Positions 56,251 through 64,000 of a stretch of DNA of 64,000 bases are shown piece after piece (within the stretch, counting starts at the first letter, position 1; every line of letters starts with the position of its first letter). The notes under the pieces are model-generated. The model was given only the letters and a program-made list of their open reading frames with translations, did not search any database and was not told where the DNA came from. Source of the stretch: Monomorium pharaonis (taxonomy: Eukaryota > Arthropoda > Insecta > Hymenoptera > Formicidae); the NCBI RefSeq assembly GCF_013373865.1, contig NC_050472.1, positions 13,594,413 to 13,658,412 of the forward strand, written 5' to 3'. The position numbers were made by a program, and so were the translations under genes.

Positions 56251-57855
56251 ATGAACAACAACGACAAAAGATTTATTTTGCAATTAATGGAAGGAGTCAA
56301 TTATTCAATTTGCACCGATTCCTCAAGTACCACATTGGATGAATTGAATAGTAGCAGTAATAATAGTACAGATAATATTATCAATTCATCAAGTGATGAT
56401 GATGATTTGTTATTGTTTCCGCTAATAAAATTTTTGACGAGTGGTAAAAAAGGACAACGTATTGAAAATTATCTTGGAATTATAGACTCTTTGTCGGATC
56501 AGGAATTTAAAAAACACTTAAGAATAAATCGACGTACTGCATTAATATTAATTGGTATAATAATAAATATTTATACTTTTAATTACAACCAGATAAATAG
56601 TATTGTAAAATATATACTAATCAAATAATGCATTATTTGTGTTATAAGAAAAATTGTATTTAGTAATTTTATGTTCCTTATATTGTATGTATTTTATGTG
56701 ATTACTGAGTATGCGTATATTCTTATGTTTTTCCACGCGTATAAGTTTTCGTTCTAGTTGTACGTGGTTCCTTTCTGCCTTCTATGGTTTCCGGTAGATG
56801 CGCCCTTTTTCCGCCTTTTTTCTCAAGCACCCACAAGATTTATATCTTTTGTACAAATACTCTGTATACCTATATATTAAAATTGGTAGCAGCTAAGTTA
56901 ATATGTTAATTAATATAGCCCAAGTTCAACAATTTGTTTTCAGATGAATTGGAATTATCGGGTTACATTCCATCCCATTCTTTTGGAATACGACCACTTT
57001 CTGCAAAATTGAGTTTTATTTTATTTTTATGGTATATTGCAAATACAGAACCTTTGCGAACTTTATCGTATAGATTCGATATTTCAATTTCATCTGTATT
57101 TCGAGTTTTGCGACGAATTACGAAGTGGTTTCTGAGTAAATTAGATACGATTATTAAATGGCCACAAAAACAAAATGTTAAAATTGTATGTGACAAATTT
57201 TTTATCAAACAAGGAATATCAAATGTTTTAGGGGCAATCGGCGGAAACTCACATTAGAATAGAAAAACTGTCAATTAATGCACGTGATTATATAAATCGA
57301 AAAAAATATTTTTTAATCTGCTTACAAGCTGTTGTAGATTCTGATATGCGAATAACAAATATATATTGTGGCGAACCTGGTTCTCTTCATGATTCACGTG
57401 TTCTTAGAAGATCTCCTTTATATGAAGCAGCATCTGTTAATCAAGCAATGTTATTTCCTAATCAAACATTTATATTAGGTGATTCGACATATCCCTCTTT
57501 ATCATAGCTTGTTTCACCGTATAAAGATAACGGTCATTTATTTCCTCAACAAGTAGAATTTAATTACATGATTTCATCAACACGGATTTCAGTTGAAAGA
57601 GCATTTGGTCAATTAAAAGGGTATTTTAGACGTATTAAATTTTTTAATGAATACCGTACATTGCCTTTTATTATTAATACAATAGTAGCAGCTTGTATTT
57701 TACACAATTATTGCATCAATGAAAATGATACATATGATTTTCCTGAATATTATGATGAAAATATAAATAACATTTTAAATAATAATGGGATAATTGAAGA
57801 AAATATTCCAGGAGATCGTAGAACTCAACTATTCAATGAAAATTTTCCTCGTTAA
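56251..57855 (+). pseudogene. PIF/Harbinger transposase, inactivated
   Basis: Exon 1 starts MNNNDKRFILQLMEG and ends near RINRRTALILI (about 56565). Exon 2 starts at 56944 after a TTTTCAG acceptor with ELSGYIPSHSFGIRPL, a helix-turn-helix region (TLSYRFDISISSVFRVL) and IIKWPQKQN. The DDE domain follows: GAIGGN where the family has GAIDGT (first Asp replaced by Gly), then a frameshift at about 57245, GEPGSLHDSRVLRRSPLY, LGDSTYPSL (second Asp) with an in-frame TAG at about 57506, and ISVERAFGQLKGYFRRIKF (Glu). It ends at 57855. Three independent defects make it dead. Its Myb-like partner gene lies convergently at 59503-58860. Confidence 0.85.
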
Positions 57856-58353
57856 GAAAAACATAAGACTTACATGTACAAAGCATTTTACTTTTATAAA
57901 AATAAAATGACTTATATAAATTATGACTTATTTTTGTGTCAGATTCTACAAATGTTGATTAATTTTAATTTTAGTTTAATTTACATTTCATTTTCTTTTA
58001 TTCGAAGAATTAAAAAAAGAGCAAGTTAAACAGAGATTAAAGTTAAGCAAATCTGAACCTTTGCAAACTTTATTGGATAGGTTTGATATTTCAATTTTAT
58101 TTTATAGTTTTTATTAAAAACTTTAAAAATATACATTTTTTAAACGAGAACAATAAAAGATAAAATTAAATACTCTTATGTTAAATATTTTATTTTGAAT
58201 ATCCTTATTAATGTGCTGTCCATTTCCTAACAGGGCTTTTCAAATATTTTAATATTATAAAATACTAACAATATATAGAATAAAATATTATTTAAATAAA
58301 TTAAAACGTTTAAATGTTTTAATTAATAACAGAAAATAAACATTGTAACATAT
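57856..58353. other. AT-rich gene-free region within the Harbinger element
   Basis: At about 58055-58090 a short stretch repeats sequence from exon 2 of the transposase (CTTTGCRAACTTTATYG...TTTGATATTTCAATT), a small internal duplication. Nothing else is recognised. Confidence 0.45.
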
Positions 58354-58613
58354 TGTTACGATCGCGCTGGATGCTCGATGCATTTCGACTCTCAGCTGCA
58401 CGGCGGCCTCTTTAGCAACCGAGTTGTTTACGCGGGCGCGCTCGACAGATTTGATCCGGAGCTGTCAAACCGTACAGACGTGCTCTGTTCCCTGTTCGTG
58501 TACGATTATTTGTATTACAAGCCACATTAAAGAGTTTCACCACAAAGAGTGTCTGTGTTATTTCGTGCGGAAGTGCGCGATGATTGAGGCAGATTTGCCG
58601 GGCAAGCGTAATA
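58354..58613. mobile_element. Solo LTR, 260 bp
   Basis: It starts TGTTACGATCGCGCTGG and ends CAAGCGTAATA; ATAT flanks both sides (58350-58353, 58614-58617). TGTTACG starts and 4-5 bp duplications are usual for insect Gypsy or Pao LTRs (established knowledge). GC content is higher than the surroundings. No internal retroviral region is near, so it arose by LTR-LTR recombination (inferred). Confidence 0.7.
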
Positions 58614-58859
58614 ATATATTACATAATAAAAAAATTTAGGTGTAATACATAAAATTTTAAATGTTTTAATTATTAAGAGAAATATTTTAATTCTTTCGAG
58701 TAATAATGAAAAATAAACGTTACAATGCAACAAATGAAAAATATATAAGAACATAAAACAAAAAACAAATGTAAGGTATTATTAACATTTAATCTGATTT
58801 CGATTACATATTTTGCACATTTTTTTGTCTAAATATGTTTTTTAATTTTTAATTTTTTC

Positions 58860-59503
58860 AATTTCAAACGTTCCATCATGTAATCTTTTTTTCTCTTAAT
58901 TTATTTTCTGCAATTTCGCGTCGATGTTGAAGTTCTTCTTTTGATACAAATTGCTTTTTTTTTTAATTTTACCACTTCTTTTTTGCTTTCAATTAATGTT
59001 GAGTATTTTTCATCTTTTAAGCGATCACGGTCTTTTTTTATAGCCAAATGTTCAAACCATTGCTTTTCTAACTCAATTTTAGTTTTTGCAATGGATTTTG
59101 GAACATGTTCCATGTGTTGGACGGTTTTTTTGTTTTAAATTAGTATCAGTTACTGTGGGAGATATATCTGCAGAATCTTCTGCTCATAATTTATTTGTTG
59201 ATTTATTAGAACTTTTCTTTTTCAATAATTGATTAGTTGACGATAAATGTGATGATTCAAAGGAACATTTTTTTTTAAGTTGTTGAGCAGTTGATGGTTC
59301 CTCTATCTTTGTATTTAAAATTTTGTTTGACACAGTATAGTTTTAATTCGTCGCATCCTTTTTTTTACCAAAAATATCATCCATAGCTTGTAACCATTCA
59401 AACTCAATATTTTCTCTTCCAGATTTTGAATAATTATTAATGACTTTTTTATATTTTTTTAATAAAGCATTTATTTTCCACCTTACTTGATCGCTTGTCA
59501 TCT
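58860..59503 (-). pseudogene. Harbinger Myb/SANT-like partner protein, broken
   Basis: From an ATG at about 59503 the minus strand reads MTSDQVRWKINALLKKYKKV, a FEWLQAMDDIFGKK block and then a stop (about 59345). Later frames give a Ser/Lys-rich middle and a coiled-coil end with KIELEKQWFEHLAIKKDRDR. A Myb/MADF-like DNA-binding protein encoded beside and convergent to the transposase is the usual second gene of Harbinger elements; it helps nuclear entry and end binding. Stops and frame changes show it is a pseudogene. Confidence 0.7.
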
Positions 59504-59935
59504 ACAAAAAAAATAAATAAAATAAATTTTCAGAGACTTATAATATATATAGATATAATGATTATGGTATATAATATATACAGGGTGAGTAAAAAGTACC
59601 GGACCGGTGAAATATCTCGAAAAATATGGAAAATGTTGGGGATTGCGAATAAGGAGTAGATCGTCTATCCATATAATGATTTAAGAGTTTATTACGTAAA
59701 AGGTATAAGACAAATAAGCAGTTATGTTTACGTGTAGGTTACCCCAGGGGGACTGACTGGGTGTTCCGAAAACAATATCCCTTTTGCGCAATCGCGCTGA
59801 CATCTATCTAATATAGTTCGCATGACCGATAACAGATCGGTTTGTTCATAAGAAAATAAAACTTTATCCTACACTCTCCCCCTACAAACCGATCACTGAA
59901 TATATAATAAGTCGTTTTTAATACATGTAAAATTA
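59504..59935. other. Gene-free region
   Basis: TACAGGGTGAGTAAAAAGTACC at about 59578 looks like a mariner or other TA-flanked transposon end, but no partner was found. Nothing else is supported. Confidence 0.35.
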
Positions 59936-60427
59936 CACAGGCACACAAAAAAAAAGTGGTTGGTCCGGCGGACTAGACTAGTCAATCCTTATGTACTTCG
60001 ACCCGCTGAATTTGAATCTGAAGTCAGAATTGCAAAGTTAGCTCGCATTTTCTAACCTCAAAAAAAAATTTTTTTTTAATGTTGGTCCGGCGAACCAGAC
60101 TAGTCTATCCTTATGTATTTTGACCCGCTGAATCCAAATCCAAGGTCAGAATTGCTGAAATGACTCATTTTTTCTTAATCTCAAAAAAAAAATTTTTTTT
60201 TAACGTTAGTTCGGCGGACCAAACTAATCTATTTTTATGTATTTTGACCCGTTGAATCCAAATTCAAGGTCAGAATTGCTAAATTGGCTCATTTTTTCTT
60301 AACCTCAAAAAAAAATTTTTTTTTAACGTTGGTCCGACAGACCAGACTAATCTATTTTTATGTATTTTGACCCGCTGAATCCAAATTCAAGGTCAGAATT
60401 GCTAAATTGGCTCATTTTTTCCTAACC

Positions 60428-61111
60428 TCAAAAAAACATCTTATAAAAGCAGTTTAGGTCACAAATGTATAATCCGGAGCGTGCAGGCTTGCGTAACCAC
60501 ATTATCCGGGGAAAATTCCATACGTATGACAAGTTTGAGCTTCTGTGAATAAATAGCGTAGAAAATTCACTCCCTTTTTCTATTATATCTCTTTTATTCT
60601 GGAAGGTTCTGTGCAATGGCTTTCTCTTACGTTTCTTCCCTTTCACAGAGACATCACGTTTGAGCGTCCAGCAGAAATCAGCCATCATATTCACATCCCA
60701 TTTGCCTTGATATCGAAACTCCATCTCCTTGATGTCCTGATGAAATCTTTCTCCCTGTTCTTCACTATAATCACCTAGATTTTCTGGGAAGTAGTCGATA
60801 TGAGAATCTAAGAAATGCAACTTAAGATTCATTAGGCAACCTAGTTTTTTATAATTCTCCATCATTTCCGCCACCTTTTGTCTGTAATCTTGACTTTTGT
60901 GGTTTCCTAAAAAATTTTCTGTGACACCTTTGAAACTCAGCCATGCTGCTCTCTCATCTTCATTCATTTTGGTAACAAAATTGTCGTCTCTCAACATTTT
61001 ACGTATTTGAGGTCCATCAAAAATTCCTTCTCGCAATTTTGCATCAGAGATGTTAAGAAATTTTTCTTGTAAATACTGGTAGCATTCACCATTTTTATTC
61101 AGAGCTTTCAC
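60428..61111 (-). pseudogene. Inverted duplicate of the 3' half of the T1 transposase-like gene
   Basis: The minus strand encodes about 225 codons nearly identical to the C-terminal half of the plus-strand gene. Visible differences include Phe-Leu for Phe-Pro in EKFLNIS and a small change after RTFQNKR that extends this frame. It is part of the left arm and has no start of its own; a transcript through it would be antisense to the main gene. Confidence 0.85.
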
Positions 61112-61114
61112 CCA

Positions 61115-62398
61115 TTGTTTACTAAAAGTTTAAGTAAATCAACTGATGGTGATGACTATGTTCCGTATAATATATCAAAAAAACCAGGAAAAATAACACA
61201 AGAGAAGGTGAACGATCTTGTTCGAGATTTGGGTTTGCCCAAAGATGGAGCAGAGTTTTTGGCGTCCTGGTTGAAACACAATGTTAAGGAGGCGAAAAAT
61301 GTGAAAACCTATTATCGTGACAGAGAAAGAGAATATCGGCAATATTTCTTTGCAGATGAGGAACATTCATTAGTCTATTGTCACGATGTTATCGGATTAA
61401 TGAACAAACTGAAACCTGGATGTTACAAGTCTGATGAGTGGAGACTATTTATCGATTCTTCTAAGAGAAGCTTGAAAGCAGTGTTGCTGCACAATACTAA
61501 TGTATATGCCTCCATTCCTGTAGCGCACTCGGTAGTGATAAAAGAAGAGTACACAAACTTGAAAACAGTTCTTGAAAAAATTAAATACACAGAACATAGG
61601 TGGCAAATTTGTGGGGATCTAAAAATTCTCACCATATTATTGGGTCAACAATCAGGTTACACAAAAAATCCATGCTTTCTATGTGAATGGGATAGTAGAG
61701 ATCGAACAAACCATTACATTAGAAAAGAATGGCCGACAAGAACGTCTCTGCAACCTGGGTCTAAAAATATCATAAATGAACCGTTAGTTGAGCCTTCAAA
61801 AGTTCTTCTTCCACCTCTTCATATCAAATTAGGACTCATGAAACAATGGGTGAAAGCTCTGAATAAAAATGGTGAATGCTACCAGTATTTACAAGAAAAA
61901 TTTCCCAACATCTCTGATGCAAAATTGCGAGAAGGAATTTTTGATGGACCTCAAATACGTAAAATGTTGAGAGACGACAATTTTGTTACCAAAATGAATG
62001 AAGATGAGAGAGCAGCATGGCTGAGTTTCAAAGGTGTCACAGAAAATTTTTTAGGAAACCACAAAAGTCAAGATTACAGACAAAAGGTGGCGGAAATGAT
62101 GGAGAACTATAAAAAACTAGGTTGCCTAATGAATCTTAAGTTGCATTTCTTAGATTCTCATATCGACTACTTCCCAGAAAATCTAGGTGATTATAGTGAA
62201 GAACAGGGAGAAAGATTTCATCAGGACATCAAGGAGATGGAGTTTCGATATCAAGGCAAATGGGATGTGAATATGATGGCTGATTTCTGCTGGACGCTCA
62301 AACGTGATGTCTCTGTGAAAGGGAAGAAACGTAAGAGAAAGCCATTGCACAGAACCTTCCAGAATAAAAGAGTTAGATATAATAGAAAAAGGGAGTGA
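61115..62398 (+). CDS. Transposase-like protein of T1, N-terminus replaced
   Basis: About 427 codons are open to the stop at 62398. Blocks seen: QEKVNDLVRDLGLPKDGAEF, CHDVIGLM, ICGDLKILTILLGQQSG (an Asp in a GDLK context), the Cys-x-x-Cys of NPCFLCEWDSRDR, LPPLHIKLGLMKQWVKAL, and LHFLDSHIDYFPENLGDYSE followed by EQGERFHQD. The Asp, CxxC and late Glu/His-rich helix fit an RNase H-like transposase, but the catalytic triad is not proven. A large family of such proteins occurs in insect genomes without known function. There is no ATG at the start; the frame begins exactly where the left inverted arm ends, so the original N-terminus was lost when the arm was duplicated. The C-terminus is basic (KGKKRKRKP). 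Confidence 0.7.
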   Translation: MFTKSLSKSTDGDDYVPYNISKKPGKITQEKVNDLVRDLGLPKDGAEFLASWLKHNVKEAKNVKTYYRDREREYRQYFFADEEHSLVYCHDVIGLMNKLKPGCYKSDEWRLFIDSSKRSLKAVLLHNTNVYASIPVAHSVVIKEEYTNLKTVLEKIKYTEHRWQICGDLKILTILLGQQSGYTKNPCFLCEWDSRDRTNHYIRKEWPTRTSLQPGSKNIINEPLVEPSKVLLPPLHIKLGLMKQWVKALNKNGECYQYLQEKFPNISDAKLREGIFDGPQIRKMLRDDNFVTKMNEDERAAWLSFKGVTENFLGNHKSQDYRQKVAEMMENYKKLGCLMNLKLHFLDSHIDYFPENLGDYSEEQGERFHQDIKEMEFRYQGKWDVNMMADFCWTLKRDVSVKGKKRKRKPLHRTFQNKRVRYNRKRE

Positions 62399-63032
62399 AT
62401 TTTCTACGCTATTTATTCACAGAAGCTCAAACTTGTCATACGTATGGAATTTTCCCCGGATAATGTGGTTACGCAAGCCTGCACGCTCCGGATTATACAT
62501 TTGTGACCTAAACTCCTTTTATAAGATGTTTTTTTGAGGTTAGGAAAAAATGAGCCAATTTAGCAATTCTGACCTTGAATTTGGATTTAGCGGGTCAAAA
62601 TACATAAAAATAGATTAGTCTGGTCTGTCGGACCAACGTTAAAAAAAAAATTTTTTTTTGAGGTTAGGAAAAAATGAGCCAATTTAGCAATTCTGACCTT
62701 GAATTTGGATTCAGCGGGTCAAAATACATAAAAATAGATTAATCTGGTCCGCCGGAGTAACGTAAAAAAAAATTTTTTTTTTGAGGTTAGGAAAAAATGA
62801 GTCATTTCAGCAATTCTGACCTTGGATTTGGATTCAGCGGGTCAAAATACATAAGGATAGACTAGTCTGGTTCGCCGGACCAACATTAAAAAAGAAATTT
62901 TTTTTTGAGGTTAGGAAATGCGAGCTAACTTTGCAATTCTGACATTGGATTCGGATTCAGCGGGTCGAAATACATAAGAATAGACTAGTCTGGTCCGCCG
63001 GACCAACCACTTTTTTTTTGTGTGTGCTTGTG

Positions 63033-63442
63033 TTATTAATAAAAATATGACAAATTTAAATCGTAATGAACTTCTGTAAATAAGAAAGTCAAAAGAGAGA
63101 AAGCGATGGAAACGTATGAATCCTGCAAATAATATAATATTTGCCGCATCAAATTCTCTTATCGTTTTTTATGGAATATTCAATTAACGAAGATTTATCA
63201 CGATTGATTCTTTATACATTCTCCTTTCGTAACCATCTTATTAGAAAATTACAAAATGCACGAAATACTATCCCTAATATATACTCTTTGTAAAATAACA
63301 CGATAGAAAAATATTCACGTTTGATCTAAGGACTTCAGGATAAATTATTCGATGCGACTTCTACGGTAATTATAGGTAATCAGAGATCAATGTTATGTCA
63401 AGTATCGTTAGTATGGTTAACTACAAAGGATTTTCTCTTGTA
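63033..63442. other. Gene-free region
   Basis: AT-rich sequence with no recognised feature. Confidence 0.4.
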
Positions 63443-63814
63443 CCCAGATAGCCAAATAAAAGCAACGTGTTGTTATTTTGCTGTCACTTATTCCCTATTA
63501 ATTTTATCAAACTAAAGCCAAGGTGTTTCCTCAAACTGTCTGTTGTTCTGACATCATGTAAAATTCTACATTAGAATTCAACAAACTGACGATAAGTTGT
63601 CAACATGCATGCATAATTTGCAGTCAATGTGACAAGTTTATTATTCCTCAATGCATGCACTTATAATTTTATAAACTCGTGAAAGTTATTTGCTCTCCTG
63701 ATGTTAACTTCGTTCCACGTTAAATTACAATGACAGCAAATTGTGAGCAGGTTCACAACATACATGCAGTGCATTAATTTGCCCGATATGCTTAATCTCG
63801 CTTGGCTATCTGAG
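63443..63814. mobile_element. Element S, 372-bp MITE
   Basis: The ends CCCAGATAGCCAA and, inward from the right, CTCAGATAGCCAAGCGAG are inverted repeats, flanked by TA (63441-63442, 63815-63816). The interior is AT-rich with GACAA/TTGTC and ATGCATGCA motifs. It belongs by structure to the CCC...GGG elements with 2-bp duplications. Confidence 0.65.
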
Positions 63815-64000
63815 TATATGATAGAGAAATTCGAGTTTCTTCTATCGTTAATACATTATAAGTCACTGAAAATCTGTCGTAATTAATAATGCAATTAAAG
63901 GTAGAAGAAACTGTAAGTTTTCTATGGTTATAAAAGAAAATCCTTCGTTGTATTAACAATACATGATATTAAACATTAATTTTTAAGCATAATTATCGTA

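Larger units (their letters stand above)
59936..63032. mobile_element. Element T1, 3.1 kb with 1.19-kb inverted repeats
   Basis: The ends are CACAGGCACACAAAAAAAAA and, inward from the right, CACAAGCACACACAAAAAAA, flanked by TTA on both sides. The left arm (59936-61124) and right arm (61844-63032) are inverted copies of equal length, each with about four GGTCCGGCGGACCAGACTA/TATGTATTTTGACCCGC units and the 3' half of a transposase-like gene. Only 61125-61843 is single-copy. CAC-starting ends and AT-rich 3-4 bp duplications (T1 TTA, T2 TTAT, T3 TAA) suggest the CACTA/Chapaev group; this is inference. Confidence 0.85.

Overview
The window is a piece of an AT-rich insect nuclear genome, most likely hymenopteran (an ant or relative). 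This is inferred from the spliced GH18 chitinase with GT-AG introns, the eukaryotic transposon classes present, and the look of the repeats; no direct taxonomic marker is visible. Almost everything is mobile DNA in nested layers. Only one ordinary host gene is convincing, the four-exon chitinase at 20733-23083.

Layout. 1-16.3 kb is a decayed Polinton/Maverick-type (adintovirus-like) element, nearly all on the minus strand. It carries a cysteine protease, an uncharacterised 216-aa protein, a truncated major capsid protein, a small basic core-type protein, a minor capsid (penton) protein, a chromodomain integrase, a protein-primed type B DNA polymerase, a spliced gene with duplicated exons, and a plus-strand two-exon gene. 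Five foldback-like elements (A-E) and two other MITEs have broken these genes. 16.3-20.7 kb holds palindromic repeats and no gene. 20.7-23.1 kb is the chitinase. 23.2-33 kb is a stack of nested non-autonomous DNA elements (T3, X, P1, Y, P2, Q2, foldback F). 33.5-38 kb holds a compound foldback (G) and a Myb/SANT gene split by two insertions. 38.6-39.5 kb is an unexplained GC-rich island. 39.6-45.1 kb is a Penelope-like retroelement cut by another DNA element (R), which itself holds a non-LTR fragment. 45.8-52.1 kb is element Q1 containing W, which contains V and T2. 52.6-55 kb is a truncated Ty1/copia element. 56.2-59.5 kb is a decayed PIF/Harbinger element with its Myb-like partner plus a solo LTR. 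59.9-63.0 kb is a giant inverted-repeat transposon carrying half of its own transposase gene in inverted duplicate.

Main discovery candidate: a family of foldback-like elements (A-G). Each intact member has short termini close to GGGAGCGTCCC, two inverted arms made of 14-16 bp iterated monomers, and a conserved roughly 150-bp centre with a perfect GC-rich hairpin and a GT/CA microsatellite. Members use different monomers, but all monomers share a TGGMCAC-like heart, and within a member the two arms match each other. B, E and F show 8-bp target duplications and C shows 8-9 bp. B and C interrupt Polinton genes so precisely that removing the insert plus one duplication copy leaves the reading frame open.

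A second theme is a set of otherwise unrelated elements with CCC...GGG ends and 2-bp target duplications, several proven by empty sites elsewhere in the window. Two of these carry a 5S-rRNA-like module and two carry a tRNA-like module in their interiors.
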